Assembly (NCBI GenBank): GCA_900543325.1
Contig: UQQU01000020.1
Location: 1 to 46,192, forward strand
Reading direction: 5' to 3'
Source: an uncultured Clostridium sp.
GTDB taxonomy: Bacteria > Bacillota > Clostridia > Clostridiales > Clostridiaceae
Length of the DNA: 46,192 nucleotides
In this document: positions 25,429 through 33,682 of the stretch, in pieces
Position numbering within the stretch: the first letter of the stretch is position 1
How the letters are laid out: the number at the start of each line of letters is the position of its first letter
Notes under the pieces: generated by a model
The model's database searches: none
Told to the model about the DNA's origin: nothing
What the model saw: only the letters and a program-made list of their open reading frames with translations
Position numbers and translations under genes: made by a program

Positions 25429-26664
25429 ATGGATTTTATCAATTTAAAGAAGGAAGACAGAGAGATTTCTGACTTAATGGAGAAAGAATTAAAAAGACAA
25501 AGAGAAGGTATAGAGCTTATTGCATCAGAAAACTTTGCATCACAAGCAGTGATGGAAGCTATGGGATCTCATTTAACTAATAAGTACGCTGAAGGTTATC
25601 CTAGTAAGCGTTACTATGGGGGCTGTGAAATAGTTGATGAGGTTGAAGAAGTAGCAAGAAATAGAGCTAAAGAACTTTTTGGAGCTGAGCATGTTAACGT
25701 ACAGCCACATTCAGGATCACAAGCAAATATGGCTGTGTACTTTACAATATTAGAACCAGGTGATACAGTACTTGGAATGGACTTAAGTCATGGTGGGCAT
25801 TTGACTCATGGATCACCAGTAAACTTCTCAGGAAAATTATTTAATTTTGTTTCTTATGGAGTTGATAGTGAAACTGAAAGAATTAATTATGATAATGTAA
25901 GAGAACTTGCGTTAAAGCATAAACCAAAATTAATTGTAGCAGGAGCAAGTGCATATTCAAGAGTTATAGATTTCGAAAAATTTAAAGAAATTTGTGATGA
26001 GGTTGGAGCATATTTCATGGTAGATATGGCACATATAGCAGGATTAGTAGCAGCTGGAGAGCATCCATCACCAGTTCCTTATGCTGATTTTGTAACTTCA
26101 ACAACTCATAAAACTTTAAGGGGCCCAAGAGGTGGATTAATTCTTTGTAAGGAAAAGTATGCTAAAGCATTAGATAAGAATATATTCCCAGGTATGCAAG
26201 GTGGACCACTTATGCATGTAATTGCAGCTAAAGCAGTATGCTTTAAGGAAGCATTAGAACCAAGCTTTAAAAATTATATGAAAAATGTAGTTTTAAATTG
26301 CAAGGTTTTAGGTGAGGAATTAGTTAAGTATGGCTTTAAGTTGGTTTCTAATGGAACAGATAATCATTTAATTCTTGTAGATTTAACTAATAAGAATATT
26401 ACAGGAAAAGAAGCAGAAAATCTTCTAGATTCTATTGGGATTACTGTTAATAAAAATACAGTTCCAAATGAAACAAGAAGTCCTTTTGTTACATCAGGAG
26501 TAAGAATAGGTACTGCAGCAGTTACAACAAGAGGATTCGATATTGAAGCAATGAAAGAAATAGCAAGTATAATAAATGATGCTATAGAAAATAGAAATTC
26601 AAATCTAGATCCATTAAGAGAAAGAGTAAAAGCACTTTGTGCTAAACACCCTTTATATAGTTAA
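25429..26664 (+). CDS. glyA: Serine hydroxymethyltransferase
   Basis: PLP enzyme that interconverts serine and glycine with tetrahydrofolate, the main source of one-carbon units. The 411-aa length is typical. The PLP lysine is Lys228 in STTHKTLRGPRGG. The start region IELIASENFASQAVMEAMGS, the tyrosine-rich KRYYGGCE and MVDMAHIAGL are family signatures. GGGGTGATT precedes the ATG. No riboswitch was seen upstream. It is a single-gene unit ended by a long hairpin. Confidence 0.97.
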   Translation: MDFINLKKEDREISDLMEKELKRQREGIELIASENFASQAVMEAMGSHLTNKYAEGYPSKRYYGGCEIVDEVEEVARNRAKELFGAEHVNVQPHSGSQANMAVYFTILEPGDTVLGMDLSHGGHLTHGSPVNFSGKLFNFVSYGVDSETERINYDNVRELALKHKPKLIVAGASAYSRVIDFEKFKEICDEVGAYFMVDMAHIAGLVAAGEHPSPVPYADFVTSTTHKTLRGPRGGLILCKEKYAKALDKNIFPGMQGGPLMHVIAAKAVCFKEALEPSFKNYMKNVVLNCKVLGEELVKYGFKLVSNGTDNHLILVDLTNKNITGKEAENLLDSIGITVNKNTVPNETRSPFVTSGVRIGTAAVTTRGFDIEAMKEIASIINDAIENRNSNLDPLRERVKALCAKHPLYS

Positions 26665-26674
26665 GAACTACGGG

Positions 26675-26726
26675 GTAAGAGGGAATAAGTAAGAGATTAA
26701 TTACTCACTTTTCCCTCTTACTTTTT
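26675..26726 (+). terminator. Terminator after glyA
   Basis: GTAAGAGGGAA at 26675-26685 pairs perfectly with 26711-26721; the inner bases extend the stem imperfectly. A T run follows. Confidence 0.85.
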
Positions 26727-26761
26727 AACTTTTACCTAATAATAGATATAGGAGGATGAAG

Positions 26762-27514
26762 ATGAAGTTAATATCATGGAATGTAAATGGAATAAGAGCT
26801 TGTGTTCAGAAAGGATTTTTGGATTTTTTTAATGAAGTGGATGCAGATATTTTTTGTATACAAGAAAGTAAGCTGCAAGAGGGTCAAATAAATCTTGAAC
26901 TTGAAGGATATAAGCAGTATTGGAATTATGCTGAAAAGAAGGGATATAGCGGTACTGCTATATTTACTAAGAAAGAGCCTTTATCAGTTAAATATGGATT
27001 AGGAATTGAAGAGCACGATAAAGAAGGAAGAGTGATTACATTAGAATTTGAAGATTTCTTTATGATTACAGTTTATACCCCTAATTCACAAAATGAACTT
27101 GCAAGATTAGATTATAGAATGAAATGGGAAGATGATTTTAGAAATTATTTAAAATCATTAGAAGAAAGTAAACCTGTAATAGTTTGTGGTGATTTAAATG
27201 TTGCACATAAAGAAATTGATTTAAAGAATCCAAAGACAAATAGGAGAAATGCCGGATTTACTGATGAAGAAAGAGAAAAATTCACTACTCTATTATCAAA
27301 TGGATTTATAGATACCTTTAGATATTTTTATCCAGATTTAAAAGATGTATATTCTTGGTGGTCATATAGATTTAATGCAAGAAAGAATAATGCTGGATGG
27401 AGAATAGATTATTTTGTGGTGTCTAAAGCCTTAGAAAATAGATTAGAAAGTGCTAAAATACATACTGAGATTTTAGGATCAGATCATTGTCCAGTTGAAT
27501 TAGTTATAAAATAG
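26762..27514 (+). CDS. xth: Exodeoxyribonuclease III
   Basis: AP endonuclease/3'-exonuclease for base-excision repair. The 250-aa EEP-fold protein has Asn7 in WNVNGIR, the metal-binding Glu in CIQESKL, CGDLNVAHKEID and the C-terminal GSDHCPVEL with catalytic Asp-His. An ATG also occurs at 26756, but it abuts the GGAGG; the ATG at 26762, 6 bases from GGAGG, is the better start and gives the family's usual N-terminus MKLISWNVNG. Confidence 0.96.
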   Translation: MKLISWNVNGIRACVQKGFLDFFNEVDADIFCIQESKLQEGQINLELEGYKQYWNYAEKKGYSGTAIFTKKEPLSVKYGLGIEEHDKEGRVITLEFEDFFMITVYTPNSQNELARLDYRMKWEDDFRNYLKSLEESKPVIVCGDLNVAHKEIDLKNPKTNRRNAGFTDEEREKFTTLLSNGFIDTFRYFYPDLKDVYSWWSYRFNARKNNAGWRIDYFVVSKALENRLESAKIHTEILGSDHCPVELVIK

Positions 27515-27542
27515 AATAGATTTAAAATATATTTATTATAAG

Positions 27543-27584
27543 CACGAAAGGTAACAGAAGTATTTTTGTTACCTTTCGTGTTTA
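27543..27584 (+). terminator. Terminator after xth
   Basis: A perfect 14-bp stem (27543-27556 with 27567-27580) followed by TTTATTT. Confidence 0.88.
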
Positions 27585-27699
27585 TTTCTTTGAATTACAT
27601 GAATATGTTATTAATTTTTCGCTCATATTATATTTATCATGAATAATTAAAATACATTAATAGTTTAATTATAAAAATAAAAGATAAGGAGTGAAAATT

Positions 27700-28416
27700 A
27701 TGAGAAAGAAATTAATAATGATGTTAATTGCTAGTACAGTATTTTTAGTAGGATGTGGAGATAATAAAGGAAATAATACTACTAATAATACGACTAATAA
27801 TACACTTGATAATAATGTAACCGAAATTATAGTAGTTGATACAACAGTATCATCACCTGATGATGCATTACAAATATTAAAGGAAGGTAATAATAGATTT
27901 GTTAAAGATAAATCTATATTAAGGAATGTAAGTCAAGAGAGAAGGGATTCTTTAAAAAATGGTCAAAGTCCCTATGCAGTAATTGTATCTTGTTCAGATT
28001 CACGAGTAACCCCTACTACTGTTTTTAATGCTGGTCTTGGTGAAATATTTGATGTAAGACTTGCAGGAAATGTTGTAGATGATGATGCTTTAGGCTCTAT
28101 TGAATATGCGGTTGAGCATTTAAATACACCGTTAGTAGTGGTAATGGGACATCAAAGTTGCGGAGCTGTAACTGCAACATATAATGAAGTAGTTAAAGGT
28201 GAAAAAGTTACAGGAAATATGGAATCATTTGTTGAAAAAATAACACCAAGTATTAATAAGAATGGAACAGTAGATGATGCAATTCATAATAATATTGATT
28301 CAGTAGTAAAAGAAGTATCTGAAGATGAGTCAATTAAATTATTAATAGATCAAGGGAAAGTTAAAGTTATAGGAGCTTATTATGATTTGGGTGGAAAAGT
28401 AACTTTTTATGAATAA
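27700..28416 (+). CDS. Beta-class carbonic anhydrase, lipoprotein
   Basis: Interconverts CO2 and bicarbonate. The 238-aa product begins with a basic stretch, a hydrophobic segment and a clear lipobox LVGC (Cys19), then an Asn/Thr-rich linker to about residue 45, and a beta-carbonic anhydrase domain. The zinc ligands and partner residues are Cys98, Asp100 and Arg102 (CSDSR), and His151 and Cys154 (HQSC). A lipid-anchored extracytoplasmic enzyme is therefore predicted. The ATG at 27700 is chosen over the GTG at 27691 because AAGGAG overlaps the latter. No terminator separates it from the urease operon about 100 bp downstream, and urea hydrolysis yields the CO2/bicarbonate it would act on. Confidence 0.9.
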   Translation: MRKKLIMMLIASTVFLVGCGDNKGNNTTNNTTNNTLDNNVTEIIVVDTTVSSPDDALQILKEGNNRFVKDKSILRNVSQERRDSLKNGQSPYAVIVSCSDSRVTPTTVFNAGLGEIFDVRLAGNVVDDDALGSIEYAVEHLNTPLVVVMGHQSCGAVTATYNEVVKGEKVTGNMESFVEKITPSINKNGTVDDAIHNNIDSVVKEVSEDESIKLLIDQGKVKVIGAYYDLGGKVTFYE

Positions 28417-28451
28417 AAAAGCCTAAATAAAAAGAATAAAATATAAAAATG

Positions 28452-28480
28452 TTGGAAATATAATAAATATGTAATATATT
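28452..28480 (+). promoter_or_regulatory. Probable promoter of the urease operon
   Basis: TTGGAA (28452-28457) and TATATT (28475-28480) have 17-base spacing, 35 bases before ureA. No terminator lies upstream of it, so read-through from the carbonic anhydrase gene is possible. A nickel- or nitrogen-dependent operator was not recognised. Confidence 0.55.
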
Positions 28481-28515
28481 TTGGATTTTATTACAAGGAG
28501 AAGGAGGAATTTATT

Positions 28516-28818
28516 TTGCATTTAACAATTAGAGAACAAGAAAAATTAATGGTTGCAGTTGCGGCTGATATAGCTCGTAAAAGAAAAAGCAAAGGATTAA
28601 AACTAAATTATCCTGAAGCTATGGCAATAATAACAGATGAAATGTTAGAAGGAGCTAGAGAAGGGAAAACTGTTGAGCATTTAATGGATTATGGAACAAC
28701 AATATTATCTAGGGATGATGTAATGGAAGGAGTTCCAGAAATGATTCATACTGTTCAAGTTGAGTGTACTTTCCCAGATGGAACAAAATTAGTAACAGTA
28801 CATGACCCAATTAAATAA
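28516..28818 (+). CDS. ureA: Urease subunit gamma
   Basis: The 100-aa structural subunit begins MHLTIREQEKLMVAVAADIARKR, the family's normal N-terminus, which fixes the start at a TTG codon preceded by AAGGAGGA. The segments NYPEAMAIITDEMLEGAR and VPEMIHTVQVE are characteristic. It assembles with UreB and UreC into the nickel enzyme that splits urea into ammonia and carbamate. First gene of the ureABCEFGD order. Confidence 0.97.
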   Translation: MHLTIREQEKLMVAVAADIARKRKSKGLKLNYPEAMAIITDEMLEGAREGKTVEHLMDYGTTILSRDDVMEGVPEMIHTVQVECTFPDGTKLVTVHDPIK

Positions 28819-28831
28819 GGAGGAATTAAGT

Positions 28832-29167
28832 ATGGTACCAGGTGAAATAAAAGTACAAGAAGGAAATATTGAGTATAATGCAGGAAAAGAAGCAATTAAA
28901 ATGCAAGTTATAAATACTGGAGATAGACCAGTACAAATAGGTTCACATTATCATTTTTATGAAGTGAATGATGCTTTAAGTTTTGATAGAGATGCAGCTT
29001 GGGGAAAAAGATTGGATATCCCTTCAGGAACAGCTGTTAGATTTGAACCTGGAGATAAAAAAGAAGTAAACTTAATTGATATCGGTGGATATAGAAGAGT
29101 TTATGGAATTAGAAATATGTGTGATGGATTTTTAGATGGAATGTCAAAAGGGAGCGGTGAAAAGTAA
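28832..29167 (+). CDS. ureB: Urease subunit beta
   Basis: The 111-aa subunit starts MVPGEIKVQEGNIEYNAGKE at an ATG 8 bases after AAGGAGG; an earlier in-frame start at 28802 would overlap ureA and has no site. VINTGDRPVQIGSHYHFYEVN and GKRLDIPSGTAVRFEPG are family hallmarks. Its stop TAA shares a base with the ureC ATG, so translation is coupled. Confidence 0.97.
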   Translation: MVPGEIKVQEGNIEYNAGKEAIKMQVINTGDRPVQIGSHYHFYEVNDALSFDRDAAWGKRLDIPSGTAVRFEPGDKKEVNLIDIGGYRRVYGIRNMCDGFLDGMSKGSGEK

Positions 29168-30882
29168 TGAGTTTTGAAATTGATAGACATAGATATGCAG
29201 AATTGTTTGGACCAACAGAGGGAGATAGTATTAGATTAGGAGATACTGATCTTTTTATAAAAATTGAGAAAGATTATACTGGATATGGAAATGAGTGTAA
29301 GTTTGGTGGAGGAAAGACTCTTAGAGATGGTATGGGCCAAAATGCCACACAAACTAGTAAAAATCCAGAAGTTGTTGATTTAATTATAACAGGAGCTACT
29401 ATAGTAGATTATACAGGAATATATAAGGCTGATGTAGGAATTAAAGATGGTAAAATATTTGCTATAGGTAAAGGCGGTAACCCAGATACAATGGATAATG
29501 TTGACTTTGTAGTTGGTGTTGGAACTGAAGCCTTAGCAGGTGAAGGAAGAATTTTAACAGCTGGTGGAATAGATACTCATGTTCACTATATTCATCCAGA
29601 GTCTGCAGAAGTTGCATTAGAAAATGGTATAACTACATTAGTTGGTGGAGGAACAGGTCCTGTTGATGGAACAAATGCTGTTACTTCAACTCCAGGCCCA
29701 TGGAATATCAAAAAAATGTTACAATCTGCAGATGGATGGCCAGTAAATGTTGGTTTATTAGGAAAGGGTAGTGGAGCTAATATTGATGTAAATGCGGAAC
29801 AAATTGAAGCAGGAGCAATTGGACTTAAGGTTCATGAAGACTGGGGAGCAACAAGATCAGCTATTAATTATGCATTAGAAACAGCTGAAAAATATGATAT
29901 TCAAGTTGCTTTACATAGTGATACTTTAAATGAAGGTGGTTTTGTAGAGCATACAATTCAAGCTATTGCTGGAAGAGTAATTCATACATATCATACAGAA
30001 GGTGCAGGTGGTGGTCACGCACCAGATTTAATGAAAGTTGCATCTCAAATAAACGTATTACCAGCATCAACAAATCCAACAAAACCTTATACAGTTAATA
30101 CAATAGCAGAGCATTTAGATATGCTTATGGTTTGTCACCACCTAGATCCAAAAGTACCAGAAGATATAGCCTTTGCTGATTCAAGAATTAGACATCAAAC
30201 AATAGCAGCAGAAGATATATTCCAAGATATGGGTATTTTTAGTATTATGAGTTCTGATACATTAGCAATGGGAAGAATTGGGGAAGTTGTAACAAGAACT
30301 TGGCAAACAGCTTCAAAGATGAAGAAACAAAGAGGAACTTTAGAAGGAGATAGTGAATATAGCGATAATAATAGAGTTAGAAGATATATTGCTAAGTATA
30401 CAATTAATCCAGCTATAGCACAAGGTATGGATGAATATATTGGTTCAATAGAAGTTGGAAAAATAGCTGATTTAGTACTTTGGGAACCACCATATTTTGG
30501 GGTTAAACCACATTTAGTAATTAAAGGTGGTATGGCAATGAGAGGAATAATTGGAGATGCAAATGCATCTATTCCAACATGCCAACCAGTTGTATATAGA
30601 GATTGCTATGGTGCATTTGGTAAAGCAAAAGAAGCAACTTGTATTACATTTGTTTCTAAATATGCTTATGAACATGGCATTAAAGAAGAATTAGGATTAG
30701 AGAAAACAGTATTACCAGTAAGCGGAATAAGAAATTTAACTAAGAAAGACATGAAGCTTAATGATGCTACTCCTGAAATTAGAGTAGACCCACAAACTTA
30801 TGATGTAACTGTTGATGGTGAATTAATAACTTGTGAACCAGCAAGTGAATTACCATTAGCACAAAGATATTTCTTATTCTAA
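29167..30882 (+). CDS. ureC: Urease subunit alpha (catalytic)
   Basis: The 571-aa subunit holds the dinuclear nickel site: His138 and His140 (DTHVHYI), the lysine to be carbamylated Lys221 (GLKVHEDWG), His250, His276 and Asp364 (SSDTLAMGR). The mobile-flap histidine is in MVCHHLDPK (His324/325, with Cys323). All expected catalytic residues are present, so the enzyme should be active once nickel is inserted. The start overlaps the ureB stop. ureE follows after 18 bases. Confidence 0.98.
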   Translation: MSFEIDRHRYAELFGPTEGDSIRLGDTDLFIKIEKDYTGYGNECKFGGGKTLRDGMGQNATQTSKNPEVVDLIITGATIVDYTGIYKADVGIKDGKIFAIGKGGNPDTMDNVDFVVGVGTEALAGEGRILTAGGIDTHVHYIHPESAEVALENGITTLVGGGTGPVDGTNAVTSTPGPWNIKKMLQSADGWPVNVGLLGKGSGANIDVNAEQIEAGAIGLKVHEDWGATRSAINYALETAEKYDIQVALHSDTLNEGGFVEHTIQAIAGRVIHTYHTEGAGGGHAPDLMKVASQINVLPASTNPTKPYTVNTIAEHLDMLMVCHHLDPKVPEDIAFADSRIRHQTIAAEDIFQDMGIFSIMSSDTLAMGRIGEVVTRTWQTASKMKKQRGTLEGDSEYSDNNRVRRYIAKYTINPAIAQGMDEYIGSIEVGKIADLVLWEPPYFGVKPHLVIKGGMAMRGIIGDANASIPTCQPVVYRDCYGAFGKAKEATCITFVSKYAYEHGIKEELGLEKTVLPVSGIRNLTKKDMKLNDATPEIRVDPQTYDVTVDGELITCEPASELPLAQRYFLF

Positions 30883-30900
30883 TATTAAGGAGAGGTATAT

Positions 30901-31365
30901 ATGATTTTTAATCAAGTATTAGGAAATATAAATGATATAAAGGATTTAAATAACTTACATATAGAGAAAATATATATATCTAGTGAAGATTCATTAAAAA
31001 GGATAATGAGGGTTAACTCAGATCATAATCATGAATATGGAATAGCATTATCTGAAAATATTGAATTAAAAGATGGAGATATACTTTACCATGATGATAA
31101 GAATATTATAATAGTTAAAATTAAAGGCGATGATGTTTTAGTTATAAAGCCAAATTCTATGACAGATATGGGAATTATAGCACATGCTCTAGGAAATAGG
31201 CACTTACAAGCACAATTTGAAGATGGAAAAATGATAATTCAGTATGATCCTTTAGTAGAAGGTGAATTAAAGCGAGATAATATAAACTATTCTAGAGAAA
31301 ACTTAAAACTTAAAAAGGCATTTAGGCACGTAGAATTTGGGCACACTCATACACATGCCAATTAA
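30901..31365 (+). CDS. ureE: Urease accessory protein UreE (nickel metallochaperone)
   Basis: A 154-aa nickel chaperone delivering Ni to UreG/urease. The C-terminal metal-binding domain includes ALGNRHLQAQFEDGKM, with the interface histidine. The tail ends HVEFGHTHTHAN, a short His-rich sequence with four His residues near the end, shorter than in Klebsiella UreE. AGGAGAGG precedes the ATG. The end overlaps the ureF start. Confidence 0.95.
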   Translation: MIFNQVLGNINDIKDLNNLHIEKIYISSEDSLKRIMRVNSDHNHEYGIALSENIELKDGDILYHDDKNIIIVKIKGDDVLVIKPNSMTDMGIIAHALGNRHLQAQFEDGKMIIQYDPLVEGELKRDNINYSRENLKLKKAFRHVEFGHTHTHAN

Positions 31366-32056
31366 TAATAATATTTTGGATGTTTTAAAGGTTATTCAAA
31401 TATGTGATTCTAACTTTCCAATTGGGTCATTTAATCATTCTTATGGCATGGAAACATATTTAAGGTTAAAAAAAGTTTATAATACAGAAACTTTTAGAGA
31501 ATGGTTAAGTGTATATTTAAATGAACAATTTATTTTTAGTGATGGTTTAGCTATAAAAATGTTATATGAATATTTGAATAACAATGATTTAGAAAGTATA
31601 TGGGATTTAGATAATCGTATTACTGTTCAGACTGTTGCAATTGAAAGTAGAAATGGTGGAAAGTTAGTTGCAAGTAGAATGATAAAACTGTTTATGGATT
31701 TATATGATTCAGATTTATTAAAAGAATATAATAGAAAATTAGTTAATAAAGAAGCCTTTGGACATCCAGCACTTGTATTTGGTATGTTAATGTATTCTCT
31801 AGGTTTTAGTTTAAAAGAAGCTATAATTTATCATATGTATAGTACTGTTTCAACTCTTATTAGTAATGCAGTAAGAACAATTCCTTTAGGGCAAAAGGAT
31901 GGGCAAATATTATTGAAAGAGTTTAGTGAACAATTTGAAAATATATATAAAACTCTTATTAATTTGGATGATGATTATTTTGGAGCTACTAGCCCGGGGT
32001 TAGAATTATCACAGATTAAGCATGAAGTTATGGAATTTAGATTATTTATGTCGTAG
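31355..32056 (+). CDS. ureF: Urease accessory protein UreF
   Basis: An all-helical protein that, with UreD (UreH) and UreG, forms the activation complex on apo-urease. The N-terminal SNFPIGSFNHSYGMETYL and the C-terminal LGATSP-like FGATSPGLELSQIKHE are diagnostic. The start is taken as the ATG at 31355, overlapping the ureE stop by 11 bases, giving 233 aa; a TTG at 31337 in the same frame is possible. Neither has a strong ribosome binding site, so coupling to ureE translation is likely. Confidence 0.93.
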   Translation: MPINNNILDVLKVIQICDSNFPIGSFNHSYGMETYLRLKKVYNTETFREWLSVYLNEQFIFSDGLAIKMLYEYLNNNDLESIWDLDNRITVQTVAIESRNGGKLVASRMIKLFMDLYDSDLLKEYNRKLVNKEAFGHPALVFGMLMYSLGFSLKEAIIYHMYSTVSTLISNAVRTIPLGQKDGQILLKEFSEQFENIYKTLINLDDDYFGATSPGLELSQIKHEVMEFRLFMS

Positions 32057-32095
32057 CTATATATAAATTTTTAAATATAGAATAGTTATAATTAG

Positions 32096-32146
32096 ACTTT
32101 ATTTTGAATTATGAATGAAAAATTTATTCATAGTTCAAAATAAAGT
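32096..32146 (+). other. 21-bp-stem hairpin inside the urease operon
   Basis: Arms 32096-32116 and 32126-32146 are complementary at 20 positions plus one G-U pair around a 9-base loop. It lies between ureF and ureG. What follows is AAATATTTATGG rather than a T run, so it is not a standard terminator. It may stabilise the 3' end of the ureABCEF message or reduce downstream expression. Confidence 0.8.
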
Positions 32147-32173
32147 AAATATTTATGGAAAGGGTGTTGTAAT

Positions 32174-32785
32174 ATGAAACCAGTAGTTATAGGAGTTGGA
32201 GGACCAGTAGGTAGTGGTAAAACATTACTTATAGAAAGATTAACTAGGGTAATGAATAATGAGTATAAATGTGCTGTTATAACTAATGATATTTATACTA
32301 AAGAGGATGCAAAATTCATGGTTAAAAACTCTGTTTTAACCGAAGATCATGTCATTGGAGTTGAAACAGGAGGATGTCCACATACAGCAATAAGAGAAGA
32401 TGCATCTATGAATTTTGAAGCATTAGAAGAGTTAAAAAGAAGATTTGATGATTTAGATATTATTTTTTTAGAAAGCGGTGGAGATAATTTAGCCGCAACT
32501 TTTAGTCCAGATTTAGTTGATTTTTCAATATACATTATAGATGTCGCTCAAGGAGAAAAGATTCCAAGAAAAGCAGGGCAAGGTATGATAAAGAGTGATT
32601 TATTTATAATAAATAAAATCGATTTAGCACCATATGTTGGAGCAAATTTAGATATTATGAGGAAAGATACATTAGCTTTTAGAGATGAAAATAGTTTTAT
32701 TTTTACTAATCTTAAAACTGATGAAGGTATACAAAGTGTTATTAGTTGGATTAAAAAGAATTGTTTGTTAGAAGGAATAGCATAA
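32174..32785 (+). CDS. ureG: Urease accessory GTPase UreG
   Basis: GTPase that powers nickel insertion into urease. The 203-aa protein has the P-loop GGPVGSGKT at 9-17, the Ni-binding CPH motif at Cys68-His70 inside VETGGCPHTAIRED, ESGGDNLAATFSP and the NKID guanine-binding motif. AAAGGG precedes the ATG. It is separated from ureF by a strong hairpin and is followed after one base by ureD. Confidence 0.97.
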   Translation: MKPVVIGVGGPVGSGKTLLIERLTRVMNNEYKCAVITNDIYTKEDAKFMVKNSVLTEDHVIGVETGGCPHTAIREDASMNFEALEELKRRFDDLDIIFLESGGDNLAATFSPDLVDFSIYIIDVAQGEKIPRKAGQGMIKSDLFIINKIDLAPYVGANLDIMRKDTLAFRDENSFIFTNLKTDEGIQSVISWIKKNCLLEGIA

Positions 32786-32786
32786 T

Positions 32787-33635
32787 ATGTTCAAGGAAAC
32801 AAAAGTTAAAAGTGAATATTCAGGATTTATAGATTTAGTTATAGATAAAAAAAATGACAAAACAATTGCAACTAAAAAATACTATGAAGGATTAGTAAAA
32901 GTATCTCCAACTATTAAAATGGATAGAGAAAATATACCTACATTTTATCTTTTACAACTTGGTGGTGGATATATTGAAGGAGAGAAATACAAAAATAGAT
33001 TTAAATTAAATGATGAGGCAAGAGCAATAATAACTACTCAAGCATCTACGAAAGTTTATAAGTGCTTAAATAAAATAGCAACTGAACAAGAAACAGAAAT
33101 AATTTTAGGAAAAAATAGTGTTTTAGAGTATATAACAGATAGTGTTATTTTATATAAAGATGCTATATATAAGCAAGTTAATAATATATATTTAGATGAA
33201 AGTTCAACATTAATTTATAGCGATGGGATTACAGCAGGATGGTCTCCTGAAGGAGATAAGTTTACATATAATAGTGTTCAATTAAAAAGTAATATTTATG
33301 TAAATAACAAACTTGTATTATTGGATAATTTAATTGTAAAACCTGATGAAAATGATGTAACAAAGTTAGGCTTTTTTGAGGAATATTCAAACTTGGGAAC
33401 ATTACTTGTCATTAATGAAAATATTAATGATATTGTTATAAATGACTTGAGAGAAATAATTAAAAATTTAAATTTACCTATAGATTTTGGAATATCAAAA
33501 TTAGAAGTTAATGGATTTGTCCTTAGAGTATTAGGTAATTTAACACAACATATAGAGCTAGCTATAGTAGCTTGCCATAATTATATAAGAAAGAGGTTTT
33601 TATCATCAAAGGATTTAATTATAAGAAAATATTAA
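32787..33635 (+). CDS. ureD: Urease accessory protein UreD/UreH
   Basis: The 282-aa scaffold binds apo-urease and recruits UreF-UreG. Family signatures are a central LLQLGGGYIEGEKYKNRF, TTQASTKVYKC and DGITAGWSPEG. It begins 2 bases after the ureG stop, so translation is coupled. Here ureD is last of the accessory genes, as in many Firmicutes, in contrast with ureD-first operons of enterobacteria. Confidence 0.93.
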   Translation: MFKETKVKSEYSGFIDLVIDKKNDKTIATKKYYEGLVKVSPTIKMDRENIPTFYLLQLGGGYIEGEKYKNRFKLNDEARAIITTQASTKVYKCLNKIATEQETEIILGKNSVLEYITDSVILYKDAIYKQVNNIYLDESSTLIYSDGITAGWSPEGDKFTYNSVQLKSNIYVNNKLVLLDNLIVKPDENDVTKLGFFEEYSNLGTLLVINENINDIVINDLREIIKNLNLPIDFGISKLEVNGFVLRVLGNLTQHIELAIVACHNYIRKRFLSSKDLIIRKY

Positions 33636-33636
33636 A

Positions 33637-33663
33637 TACATTTATTTAACTTAAATAAATGTA
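33637..33663. other. Perfect 27-base palindrome ahead of amt
   Basis: Arms 33637-33649 and 33651-33663 are perfect reverse complements around a single central C. It starts one base after the ureD stop codon (33633-33635) and ends 19 bases before the amt start. Either a DNA operator or an mRNA hairpin that separates amt expression from the urease genes would fit. It does not match the TnrA/GlnR consensus. Confidence 0.75.
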
Positions 33664-33682
33664 GAGTTAAGGGAGTGATTCT

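Noticed and set aside
33637..33663. TnrA/GlnR site before amt
   Set aside because: The palindrome reads TACA...TGTA with the half-sites in the opposite order and spacing to TGTNAN7TNACA.
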